DNA of 64,000 bases from Microtetraspora malaysiensis. GTDB lineage: Bacteria; Actinomycetota; Actinomycetes; Streptosporangiales; Streptosporangiaceae. Below are positions 54,795 to 62,901 of the stretch, in pieces. The stretch spans positions 1-64,000 of the forward strand of contig NZ_BBYJ01000018.1 in assembly GCF_001528665.1 (NCBI RefSeq), written 5' to 3'. Numbering within the stretch: position 1 is the first letter of the stretch; each line of letters starts with the position of its first letter. The position numbers were made by a program, and so were the translations under genes. A model generated the notes under the pieces. It was not told the DNA's origin and searched no databases. It saw nothing but the letters and a program-made list of their open reading frames with translations.

Positions 54795-55556
54795 ATGAAC
54801 ACTCTGACCATCGCCGAGTTCGTGCTGCGCCTGGCCGCCGGCGTGGGGTGCGGCGCGCTGATCGGCCTGGAGCGCCAGTGGCGTGCCCGGATGGCCGGTC
54901 TGCGCACCAACGCGCTCGTCGCCGCCGGAGCAACCCTCTTCGTGCTCTACTCCGACGCGGTGGGCGACAGCGGAAGCCCCACCCGGGTCGCCTCCTACGT
55001 CGTGTCCGGGGTCGGCTTCCTCGGGGCCGGGGTGATCCTGCGCGACGGATTCAGCGTCCGCGGGCTCAACACCGCCGCCACCCTGTGGTGCTCGGCCGCC
55101 GTCGGGGTGCTCGCCGCCTCCGGGCACTTCGTATTCACCGGGATCGCCACGGTCGTGGTCCTGGCCGTCCACCTTCTCGGCCGGCCGCTGGGACGGCTCA
55201 TCGACCACGACACGCCCGGCGCGGGCGAGGACCTGCACCCGTACCTGCTGAACCTCACCTGCCTGGCCGAGGCCGAACAGCACGTCCGCGCCCTCCTCGT
55301 CCAGTGCACGAGCGGCGGCGAGGTGATCCTCCGCGGCATCGACAGCATCGGAACCGACCCGACCGGCGACACCCGGTTCACCGCCCACCTTCTGCTGGAC
55401 GGGGACGCCCCGGCGCGGCTGGAGCATCTGGTCGCCCGGATGTCCCTTGAGCCCGGCATCCACACCGTCGAGTGGCGCACCGCCGACGACCACGCCGCCC
55501 CGCTGCCCGGCCCGGTCGTGACCGCACGCCAGGAGGAGGGGGTCGCGGCCCCGTAA
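54795..55556 (+). CDS. mgtC: MgtC/SapB-family protein
   Basis: A 253-residue protein. The N-terminal MgtC membrane domain (about 1-145) has four to five helices and the family motifs G-C-G-A-L-I-G-L-E-R-Q-W, G-L-R-T-N-A-L-V, V-V-S-G-V-G-F-L-G-A-G-V-I-L and G-L-N-T-A-A-T-L-W; the C-terminal ~100 residues form an ACT-like soluble domain. MgtC helps growth at low Mg2+ and modulates F-type ATP synthase in pathogens. GAGGAGG precedes the ATG. It is divergent from mgtA across the shared regulatory region. Confidence 0.92.
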   Translation: MNTLTIAEFVLRLAAGVGCGALIGLERQWRARMAGLRTNALVAAGATLFVLYSDAVGDSGSPTRVASYVVSGVGFLGAGVILRDGFSVRGLNTAATLWCSAAVGVLAASGHFVFTGIATVVVLAVHLLGRPLGRLIDHDTPGAGEDLHPYLLNLTCLAEAEQHVRALLVQCTSGGEVILRGIDSIGTDPTGDTRFTAHLLLDGDAPARLEHLVARMSLEPGIHTVEWRTADDHAAPLPGPVVTARQEEGVAAP

Positions 55557-55604
55557 CTCGAAGAAGAACCCACGGGTGCGACCCGGGGGGGCGTATCGCG
55601 TCGG

Positions 55605-56249
55605 TCAGGCCTGGAGATAGCGCAGGACGGCGAGTACCCGGCGGTGGTCGCCCTCCGACGGAGGAAGATCGAGCTTGGTGAAGATCTGCGTCACGTGCTT
55701 CTCCACCGAGCCGGACGACAGGAACAGCGCTTTGGCGATGGCGTTGTTGGAGCGCCCCTCCGCCATCATGGCCAGCACGTCGCGTTCTCTGGGAGTGAGC
55801 GTGCCCAGGGACTCCGCGCGCCTGCTCGCGCCCATGATCTGGGTGACGACCTCCGGGTCGAGGACGGTCTCGCCGGCCGCGACCCGGTCGAGAGCGGCCA
55901 GGAAGTCCTTGATGTCGGCGACCCGCTCCTTCAGCAGGTAACCCACCCCATTGGCGCCGTTCGCGAGCAACTGGGCGGCGTAACGCGTCTCGATGTACTG
56001 AGAGAAGACCAGCACGCCCACACGCGGATGATCACGACGGATCTGGATCGCGGCCCGCAGGCCCTCGTCGGTGTGAGAGGGCGGCATGCGCACATCAACT
56101 ATGGCGATGTCGGGACCGTGTTCCGCCACGGCCGCTCGGAGCGCGTCGCCGTCGCCCACGGCGGCCACCACCTCCCGGCCGCGGGAGGTGAGCAGCATGC
56201 ACAGGCCGTCTCTGAGTAACACGGCGTCTTCGGCGATCACGATGCGCAT
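55605..56249 (-). CDS. NarL/LuxR-type response regulator
   Basis: A 214-residue regulator. The receiver domain (1-120) has the acidic pocket E-D near the start and D-V-R-M-P-P with the phospho-acceptor Asp at about 52. The C-terminal LuxR helix-turn-helix (about 150-205: L-T-P-R-E-R-D-V-L-A-M-M-A-E-G-R-S-N-N-A-I-A) binds DNA. It is 10 bp downstream of its sensor kinase gene. Target genes unknown. Confidence 0.93.
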   Translation of the reverse strand: MRIVIAEDAVLLRDGLCMLLTSRGREVVAAVGDGDALRAAVAEHGPDIAIVDVRMPPSHTDEGLRAAIQIRRDHPRVGVLVFSQYIETRYAAQLLANGANGVGYLLKERVADIKDFLAALDRVAAGETVLDPEVVTQIMGASRRAESLGTLTPRERDVLAMMAEGRSNNAIAKALFLSSGSVEKHVTQIFTKLDLPPSEGDHRRVLAVLRYLQA

Positions 56250-56259
56250 GCGCTTCCCT

Positions 56260-57486
56260 TCAAATGCGCATGGGAAGTTCGACGGTGATCATCGTAGGCC
56301 CTCCCATCGGACTGCGAATGTCGATCATGCCGTCCACCATCCCCACCCGAGCGGCCAGGCCGCGCAACCCGGATCCGGTGTTCGGTGCCGCGCCGCCCAC
56401 GCCGTCGTCCCGCACGAGCAGTGTCAGCAGGCCGTCACGCGCGCGCACGTCGACCGAGGCGTGCCTGGCGCCGCTGTGCTTGGCCACGTTGGCGAGTAGT
56501 TCCGTCGTACAGAAGTAGGCGATGGTCTCGATGGCCGGAGTCGGCCGCTCGGGGAGATCGGTGTCGAGCCGGACGGGGATCGGGCTCCGTGCGGTGAGCG
56601 TGGCCAGGGCGACCTCCAACCCCTTGTCGAGCGCGGCCGGGTGGAGGCCGCGGATCAGGTCACGAAGTTCGGCCACCGTCTCCTTGGCGCTGCTGTGCGC
56701 GCTGTCGACGAGGGCGCGGGCCCGCTCCAGCCGGTCGGCATGATGGGCGTGCTCCAGTTCTTCCTGGGCCATGCCCAGGCTCAAGGCCAGCGTCACGAGC
56801 CGTGCGGCTGTCCCGTCATGCAGGTCGCGCTCGACGCGGCGAAGTCTGGCGACCGCATCGTCCACAGCCATCGCGCGCGCCTGCTCCAGTCTGCGGAGCC
56901 TCGTCTCGCCCGGACCCGGCCCGAGGAGTGTCCGGGCGAGCATCCGCTCGGGGGCCAGCGCGAGGTGGACGCCCCACGGGGCCAGGAGCAGCAGTGCCAT
57001 CCCGGTCGCGCTCATCAGCACCGCCCCGAGCCAGTCGCCCGGAGACAGGTACGGGAGGGCCGAGGACCGCCACCACAGGGGGCAGCCGAGCAGGACCAGG
57101 CCGCATCCCCACAGCGCGGCGGCGACGGTGAAGGCGACGACGGCCGTCGGCAGCCGGATCAACCCGTGGACGACGGCGCGCCATCCCGTCACGTCGCCGA
57201 GCGCCGATCCGAGCCGGTTCACCAGGCCGGGACCGGAGCGGAACGGGGCGGGATCGGATATCCGCACCCCGGCCAGCACACGCGCCAGTCCCCGGTTGGC
57301 CGTGCCGAGGCCCCTGGCCGCCAGCACGCTCAGGGCCAGCAACGGCAGGCCGACGAGGTTGGCCGCCATGACGAGGCTCAGCGACACGAGAACGAGATGG
57401 GCCAGGCCGATTCCCGCCATCACCGGCATCGTCAGGGCGTAGGCGAGGTCGCGCCACGCCCATGCCCGCACGGGCGCCGTGATCAT
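56260..57486 (-). CDS. Sensor histidine kinase (NarX/DesK-like)
   Basis: A 408-residue kinase. Four to five membrane helices occupy residues 1-175, followed by HisKA_3 with the phospho-acceptor His in E-R-D-L-H-D-G-T-A-A-R-L and a HATPase domain (D-D-G-V-G-G, G-S-G-L-R-G-L-A-A-R-V). The membrane part resembles the putative sensor domain of actinobacterial DesK-type kinases. It phosphorylates the adjacent NarL-type regulator. The ATG at 57486 is one codon after an in-frame GTG; longer frames upstream are not supported. Confidence 0.9.
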   Translation of the reverse strand: MITAPVRAWAWRDLAYALTMPVMAGIGLAHLVLVSLSLVMAANLVGLPLLALSVLAARGLGTANRGLARVLAGVRISDPAPFRSGPGLVNRLGSALGDVTGWRAVVHGLIRLPTAVVAFTVAAALWGCGLVLLGCPLWWRSSALPYLSPGDWLGAVLMSATGMALLLLAPWGVHLALAPERMLARTLLGPGPGETRLRRLEQARAMAVDDAVARLRRVERDLHDGTAARLVTLALSLGMAQEELEHAHHADRLERARALVDSAHSSAKETVAELRDLIRGLHPAALDKGLEVALATLTARSPIPVRLDTDLPERPTPAIETIAYFCTTELLANVAKHSGARHASVDVRARDGLLTLLVRDDGVGGAAPNTGSGLRGLAARVGMVDGMIDIRSPMGGPTMITVELPMRI

Positions 57487-57691
57487 CACACGCCACCGGG
57501 GGAGGACGCCCGCTGTTCGTCTTCCCAACGTTCCTCCTCGCCCGACGACGGCCGGCCGCTGATCGCGGCGGCACCGCCACCACTTTGACGGACGCTCGCC
57601 CGCGAGAACAGCCGGACAGCCTGTGGGGGACATCCCGAAGCCGGCTCGGGGGATATCCCGGTGGTGGTGGGCCGTTCGCTTCATCAGTGTG

Positions 57692-59170
57692 ATGACCATG
57701 ATGAGAACGAAGGAACGGCGCCAGCGCGGGAGGACCGCATGGCTGGCGGTTGGGGTCACGGCGGCGGCACTGGCCGGGATGACGCCGGCGGCGTCAGCCA
57801 CTCGGGACGGACAGCAGACGTGGCGGGACTGCGCGGGGCAGGACACACCGGCGGGCATGCGGTGCGCCGCGATCGAGGTGCCCGTGGACTGGGCCAAGCC
57901 GGACGGGCCGACGATCAAACTGGACCTGGCCCGGCTGCCCGCCACCGAGTCCACGCACCGGATCGGCAGCGTACTGGGCATCCCCGGCGGTCCCGGGGCC
58001 GACGGGATCGAGGATCTGAAGCGCGCCGCGGCCGACCTCACCGAACTGGGCCGCAGGTTCGACATCGTCGCCTACAAACCCCGCACGAGGGTGTGGCTCG
58101 ATCAGGTGCCGCCCTCCTGCATGCAACCGGCGACGTCACTGTCCGACCCCCGCAACCGCAAGGAGTACACGACGCAGGCCACGGCGATGGCCAAGGCCTT
58201 CGAAGCATGCCAGAAAACGGACAAGACCGGACTGTTCGCCCACATGGACTCCCTGTCGGCCGCCAGGGACATGGAAGCGGTCCGCGAGGCCCTGGGCGAG
58301 GAACGGCTGAGCTTCATGGCCAACTCCTACGGAGGGGTGCCCGCTGCCGCCTATGCGCGGCTGTTCCCACAGCGCATCCGGGCCATGTATCTCGACGGGG
58401 TGATCAATCAGGTCGACGGCTGGCCCAACCAGGGACTGCGAATCCTACGCGTCGCGGAGCGTGTATTCACCAGGTTCACTGCCTGGTGCGCGGCCACCCC
58501 CGCCTGCGCGCTGCACGGACAGGACGCCGGGGCGGTCTGGCGCAAGCTCATTCGAGACGCCGATCGCAAGCCGATCCCGGTCACGACGTCCGAGTTCGGC
58601 AAGGGCACGCTGACCGGATGGCATTTGCGGAGCTTCGGCTTCCCCACCGACCCGGGGCCGGGAAACGCCAACTGGCTGGCCTTCGCGGCAGCGGTCCACA
58701 ACGCCCGGGGCGGTGACGGGTCCGGTTTCGCCGAATTCGCCCTCGGCAACGCGCGGGTGTGGGCGATGCCCGCCATGCCGGCGATGAGCTGCGGGGATGA
58801 CCGTGGCTATACCAGCTATGCCCAGCTCCAGAAATTCCGCCGTCAGGCGCGGAAGATCTCGCCGAACTTCGGCGGAGGAGCCACGATGGACGCGCTGGCA
58901 TGCGCGGGCTGGCCGCTGAAGGTCGCCAACCCGTCCCGCCCGCTGCCGTCCCGTGGCCTGCCGCCCGTCCTGGGAGTCGGCAGCACCTGGGGTGACTACG
59001 CGTGGACCGAGAGCTTCACCAAGATGATCCCGAACTCGGTGACCGTCGGCTACGACGGACCCGGCCACGTCATGTACCTGTCGGGCAGGAAATGCCCGAT
59101 CCGGCACGCCACCACGTACTTGGCCGAACTGAAGCTGCCCACGCCGGGCACCACCTGCCCCGCCGAGTGA
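57692..59170 (+). CDS. Secreted alpha/beta hydrolase, tripeptidyl-aminopeptidase type
   Basis: About 492 residues with a signal peptide (1-35, ending A-S-A-T). The alpha/beta-hydrolase core has I-P-G-G-P-G (oxyanion), N-S-Y-G-G (nucleophile Ser; the usual G-x-S is A-N-S) and G-P-G-H (His), with a TAP-like C-terminal segment. The family, known from Streptomyces SlpD/SlpE-type and tripeptidyl aminopeptidases, trims N-terminal residues of secreted proteins. Several ATGs (57692, 57698, 57701) are possible. A lone gene between a two-component system and the LAL regulator. Confidence 0.85.
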   Translation: MTMMRTKERRQRGRTAWLAVGVTAAALAGMTPAASATRDGQQTWRDCAGQDTPAGMRCAAIEVPVDWAKPDGPTIKLDLARLPATESTHRIGSVLGIPGGPGADGIEDLKRAAADLTELGRRFDIVAYKPRTRVWLDQVPPSCMQPATSLSDPRNRKEYTTQATAMAKAFEACQKTDKTGLFAHMDSLSAARDMEAVREALGEERLSFMANSYGGVPAAAYARLFPQRIRAMYLDGVINQVDGWPNQGLRILRVAERVFTRFTAWCAATPACALHGQDAGAVWRKLIRDADRKPIPVTTSEFGKGTLTGWHLRSFGFPTDPGPGNANWLAFAAAVHNARGGDGSGFAEFALGNARVWAMPAMPAMSCGDDRGYTSYAQLQKFRRQARKISPNFGGGATMDALACAGWPLKVANPSRPLPSRGLPPVLGVGSTWGDYAWTESFTKMIPNSVTVGYDGPGHVMYLSGRKCPIRHATTYLAELKLPTPGTTCPAE

Positions 59171-59252
59171 CAGGCGCCTGTGCCATGTCGGCTGCGTGGC
59201 CGTCCCGGCACCGAGGCGGGACCGCATGAGCGGGGTTCGTCCAGCACGTCGT

Positions 59253-62090
59253 CTACGGCGAGTGCTCCGATGAGCTGTCCTGCGCGAGCCTGCGGGTCAG
59301 TTCGACCCGGGAGCGCACGTCCAGCTTGGCGAAGACGCGGGCCAGGTGGGCCTCCACCGTCTTGGGGCTCAGGTAGAGCCGCTGGGCGATCTCGCGGTTG
59401 GTGAGGCCGGAACCGGCCAGCGCGGCGATCTGCCGCTCGCGTTCGCTGAGTCCCGCCGGCTCCTCGGCCTGCCGGGTGAGGCTCGCCGCCATGCGCAGTT
59501 CCGCTTTGGCGAGCTGCTTCTCCAGCCAGGCGGCCGAGCATTCGGCGTAGCGCGCCTTGGCCCGGGCCAGCTCGTCCCGCATCGCCGTCGGGTCGCTGTT
59601 CCGGGAGTGCAGGGTCGCGAGGAGCTGACGCGCCCGGCCCTCGTCGATCGCCGCGCCCGCGTCGGCGAAGTAGGTGGCCGCCGCCGACGCGTGCGGCAGG
59701 GCCTCCTCCAGCTCGCCGTACTGGAGCAGGACCTCCGCCCGTGCGTGGTGCGCGGCGCCGAGCTGGTGGTCCATGCCGAGGCCCTTGGCGTCGGCGAGGC
59801 CGAGGTCGGACAGGAGCAGGGCGCTGTGCAGGTCGTTGAAGCGGGCCGCGGAGACCGCGTGCAGCGCCTGCCGGTAGATTCCCGCGCTGGCCGCCGTCTG
59901 CGGAAACCACGGGCCGGCGGTGAGCTGGGCGAGGCAGGCGGCCACCCGACCGGCGTGGAAGTTCACGGTGGCGAGGTTCAGCCGGGTCAGCTCCGACCAC
60001 CACGCCGATCGGGGCAGCGCCGGGCCGATCAGCCGGTCGGCCGCGGTGAGGGCGGCCTGCGGGCCGTCCAGCCACAGCAGCGCGGGCAGGGCCGCGGCCC
60101 ACACGGTCGCGGTCAGCTCATGGCTGTTGGGGAAGGCCGCCAGCTCGGCCGCCTCCTCGGCGGCGGCGACCGCCGCGGAGAGCTTTCCCTCGCGGGTGAG
60201 CAGGGCGACCTCCACGATGCGCAGGAAGGGGAAACCGGGGTCGAGCCCCTGGTTGCCGACCAGCTCCAGCCCCTTGGCGAGGTGCCGGGCGGCCCGATCC
60301 CGGAGGTTGAGCTGCGCCTCGACCAGCGCGAGGGGCGCGAAGAGCGCGGCGTGCGGGCGCAGCTCCGCGTCGGCGACGCCGTCCGCGATCCGGGTGGCCT
60401 GTTCGACGTGGACCTCGGCGTCGCCGGTACGGGCCTGCTGCGCCGCGTTGAGCGCGAGCAGGCTGTGCGCCGTCGCGGCGAGCGCCTCATGCCCCAGCTC
60501 GTCGGCCTGTTCCAGCGCCGCCCGCGCGTGTCGCCACGCCTCGTCGCTGTCGAGCCGGAGCGAGTCGAGCGCGGCCAGCTCGATCAGGATGCTGGCGGTG
60601 TGGGGACAGGCGTCGGCGCCCCGGTTCAGCATTCTGGTCAGCAGGTGTTTGGCCGCGTCCAGGTCGCCCATCAGGCGGGACAGGACGGAGGCGAACGCCG
60701 CGGCCTCCAGGGACGTGGGTTCCGGCCCCGGCAGCACCGCCTCCAGGATCTCGCGGCTCTCGGCCAGCTCGCCCTCCGAGGCGACCGCGCGGGCGAGCGC
60801 CATGAGCATGGTCATCCTCCGCGAGGTCAGGTCCTCCCGGGCGGGGAGGACGCGCAGCGCGGTACGCAGCAGGCGGGACGCGGTGGCCGGCGCGACGTCG
60901 AGCAGTCCCGCCGCGGCCTCGTGCAGGATGGCGGCCGCCCGCTCGTCGCCCTGCCGGGCCGACCGCTGGACGTGATGCGCGAGCAGCGTGACCGGCCCGC
61001 GATGGGCGTCGAGGTAGGCCGCGGCGCGTTCGTGCGCCCGGGTGCGCCAGCCCATGCCCGCGTCCCGATAGACGGCCGCGCGCAGCAGCGGGTGCCGGAA
61101 GGTGAAGAACGCGTCGGTGGGCACCACGGCGCCGTGCGCGCAGAGCCGGTCCAGCGCGTCGGCGGTCTCCTCCTCGCCGGTCTCGGCGATCCAGGCCACC
61201 AGGTCGAGGGAGGCCTGGTCGCCGGCGACGGCCAGCGCCTGGGCGACCCGGCGCAGGTCGTCGGGCAGGACGTCGAGCTCGGCCAGCAGCAGCCCCTGCA
61301 GCGCCCGCGGCCCGCCCACGGGGTACTCGCCGCCGGTCAACCCGGCCAGGACCGAGTCGCCGGCGTCCGCGAGCGCGTGCAGATAGAGCGGGTTTCCGGC
61401 GCTGGCCCGGTGCAGCAGCCGCCGCCGATGCGGGCCGGCGCCGGGGAAGAGCTCCGCGAGGTCCTTCTCCTCAAGCGGACGCAGATCCAGGAACACGGCC
61501 TGGTCGTCCGCCTGGGGCAGGGCGGCGACGACGCCGGTGGGCAGCGGCGCGGGCCGGTACGCCACCGCGACGAGCAGGCCGCCGCGCGGTGGCTTGCGCA
61601 GCAGGTACTCGGTGAGCTCCAGTGAGGGCTGGTCGGCCCAGTGCAGGTCGTCCAGGATCAGGGCGATCGAGCCGGGCGCCACCTCCAGCAGGCGCCGGAT
61701 GCCGCGGTACAACCGGTAGCGGTCGGTGCTCGCCTCGGGCTCGTGGTCTCCCCTGGAGATCGATACGAGGGTCTCCAGCGCCGTCCGCGCCTCCGCGTCG
61801 TCCGGTTCGGGCGGCGACCACGGCGTCAGCGCCTCGACGTAGACGGCGAACGGGAAGCACTTCTCGAACTCCGTGGCCCTGCCGGACATGACGGTGAAGC
61901 CGCGTTCGCCGGCGCGCCGGCTCAGCTCGGCCAGCAGCCGCGTCTTGCCGATGCCGGGGCTTCCGGTGATGGAGACGGTGCGGAACCGCCCGGCGGTCAC
62001 GTCGCCGACGGCTCGGTCGAGGCGCCCCAGTTCGGCCGCGCGTCCGATCAGCCCGGGCGACGCCGAGAAAGGATCGTGCATGGTCACCAT
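59253..62090 (-). CDS. LAL-type (large ATP-binding LuxR) transcriptional regulator
   Basis: About 945 residues. An AAA/STAND ATPase at the N-terminus (Walker A G-S-P-G-I-G-K-T, Walker B L-I-L-D-D-L-H-W-A-D), a long helical TPR-like middle (about 350-860) and a LuxR helix-turn-helix at the C-terminus (L-S-E-R-E-R-Q-I-A-A-L-A-G-S-G-L-T-N-R-E-I-A). LALs activate secondary-metabolite or sugar genes. It lies head to the lanthipeptide genes, separated by the hairpin at 62180-62213, and could be their activator; this is inferred. Starts at ATG 62090 or 62081. Confidence 0.9.
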   Translation of the reverse strand: MVTMHDPFSASPGLIGRAAELGRLDRAVGDVTAGRFRTVSITGSPGIGKTRLLAELSRRAGERGFTVMSGRATEFEKCFPFAVYVEALTPWSPPEPDDAEARTALETLVSISRGDHEPEASTDRYRLYRGIRRLLEVAPGSIALILDDLHWADQPSLELTEYLLRKPPRGGLLVAVAYRPAPLPTGVVAALPQADDQAVFLDLRPLEEKDLAELFPGAGPHRRRLLHRASAGNPLYLHALADAGDSVLAGLTGGEYPVGGPRALQGLLLAELDVLPDDLRRVAQALAVAGDQASLDLVAWIAETGEEETADALDRLCAHGAVVPTDAFFTFRHPLLRAAVYRDAGMGWRTRAHERAAAYLDAHRGPVTLLAHHVQRSARQGDERAAAILHEAAAGLLDVAPATASRLLRTALRVLPAREDLTSRRMTMLMALARAVASEGELAESREILEAVLPGPEPTSLEAAAFASVLSRLMGDLDAAKHLLTRMLNRGADACPHTASILIELAALDSLRLDSDEAWRHARAALEQADELGHEALAATAHSLLALNAAQQARTGDAEVHVEQATRIADGVADAELRPHAALFAPLALVEAQLNLRDRAARHLAKGLELVGNQGLDPGFPFLRIVEVALLTREGKLSAAVAAAEEAAELAAFPNSHELTATVWAAALPALLWLDGPQAALTAADRLIGPALPRSAWWSELTRLNLATVNFHAGRVAACLAQLTAGPWFPQTAASAGIYRQALHAVSAARFNDLHSALLLSDLGLADAKGLGMDHQLGAAHHARAEVLLQYGELEEALPHASAAATYFADAGAAIDEGRARQLLATLHSRNSDPTAMRDELARAKARYAECSAAWLEKQLAKAELRMAASLTRQAEEPAGLSERERQIAALAGSGLTNREIAQRLYLSPKTVEAHLARVFAKLDVRSRVELTRRLAQDSSSEHSP

Positions 62091-62179
62091 CCGAGACGCG
62101 GGATCTCGTTCCAAAGTAGGCGATCGCCTCACAACCTGTGAAGATCGTCCTGACATGCGGACAACAGGAAAGAACGGCG

Positions 62180-62213
62180 ATGGCCCGCCCGGGAACACGC
62201 CCGGGCGGGCCAT
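62180..62213 (-). terminator. 14-bp hairpin after the lanthipeptide precursors
   Basis: ATGGCCCGCCCGGG (62180-62193) and CCCGGGCGGGCCAT (62200-62213) pair perfectly. On the minus strand TTCTTTCC follows after 5 nt, so it ends the precursor operon 10 bp after the third peptide. Confidence 0.85.
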
Positions 62214-62222
62214 ACGCGGCGG

Positions 62223-62414
62223 CTATTCAGTCGGGAAGTTGGGGTGTTCGGTCCCGACCGGGCCGCAGAACCACCAGGTGAGGATCCTGGTGAGGTTGAA
62301 GGAGTCCCCGCCCGCGGCGGCGATCGACTTGAGGTCGATCTGTCCGGACGGGTGGATCAGACCGGGGAAGATCTCCCGGTAGTCCTCATCCTTCCAGGCG
62401 CGGATCTCGTTCAT
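62223..62414 (-). CDS. Lanthipeptide-type precursor peptide C
   Basis: A 63-residue peptide. The leader I-R-A-W-K-D-E-D-Y-R-E-I and H-P-S-G-Q-I-D-L is the mersacidin/lichenicidin-type leader; A-A-A-G-G at its end is a double-glycine cleavage site. The predicted core (27 residues after G-G) starts D-S-F-N-L-T-R and has T-W-W-F-C and P-V-G-T-E-H, with one Cys, one Ser and three Thr. The ATG is 5 bp after the stop of peptide B, so it is coupled; no own ribosome site is seen. Confidence 0.82.
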   Translation of the reverse strand: MNEIRAWKDEDYREIFPGLIHPSGQIDLKSIAAAGGDSFNLTRILTWWFCGPVGTEHPNFPTE

Positions 62415-62419
62415 CGGCG

Positions 62420-62617
62420 TCACAGCTGGTTGGCCTGGGGCTGCCCGGGGAAGCAGCGCAGCAGCAGCGACAGAGCGACGAGGCACGGGAAGCTCGTCGT
62501 CTGTCCCTCGCCGCCGGTGGCCGAGGTGAGGTCGATGTCGCCCGCCGGGTGGGCCACGCCGGCCAGGCCCTCGCGGTGGTCCTCGTCCTTCCAGGCACGG
62601 ATCAGGTCATGGTTCAT
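62420..62617 (-). CDS. Lanthipeptide-type precursor peptide B
   Basis: A 65-residue peptide with AGGAAGGA upstream. Leader: L-I-R-A-W-K-D-E-D-H-R-E and A-H-P-A-G-D-I-D-L, ending S-A-T-G-G. The core (29 residues) begins E-G-Q-T-T-S-F-P-C and has a second Cys in L-L-L-R-C-F, with Thr-Thr-Ser and a later Ser as partners for up to two (methyl)lanthionine rings. Leader nearly identical to peptide A while cores differ, as in multi-component lantibiotics. Confidence 0.85.
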   Translation of the reverse strand: MNHDLIRAWKDEDHREGLAGVAHPAGDIDLTSATGGEGQTTSFPCLVALSLLLRCFPGQPQANQL

Positions 62618-62652
62618 GAGGGGTTCCTTCCTGTGAGTGAGGGAGGGAAGCG

Positions 62653-62841
62653 TTACTCGGCCTTCTTGAAGGTGCCGAAGATGACGGTGATGAAGGTGCA
62701 GGCGGGGGTGCTGGTGATCCACCAGGTGTTGCTCGCACCGGCGGCCGTGCTCAGGTCGATGTCGCCCGCGGGGTGGGCCATGCCGAGCAGGTCCTCGCGG
62801 TGGTCCTCGTCCTTCCAGGCGCGGATCAGGTCGCGGTCCAT
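62653..62841 (-). CDS. Lanthipeptide-type precursor peptide A
   Basis: A 62-residue peptide with a near-perfect ribosome site (AAAGGAGG) 8 nt before the ATG at 62841. Leader: D-L-I-R-A-W-K-D-E-D-H-R-E-D and H-P-A-G-D-I-D-L, ending A-A-G-A (double-glycine variant). The core begins S-N-T-W-W-I-T-S-T-P-A-C-T-F-I-T, with one Cys and many Thr/Ser, ending F-K-K-A-E. First of the three tandem genes on the minus strand, 60 bp after the exporter gene. Confidence 0.85.
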   Translation of the reverse strand: MDRDLIRAWKDEDHREDLLGMAHPAGDIDLSTAAGASNTWWITSTPACTFITVIFGTFKKAE

Positions 62842-62901
62842 GAAGTTCACCTCCTTTCGAGGGGTCGTGGGGTTCGGGGGAGGCCGCGCCGTGGCGCGGC
62901 G

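Noticed and set aside
59346-61625. 759-codon plus-strand frame inside the LAL gene
   Set aside because: Antisense shadow of a well-supported LAL regulator.
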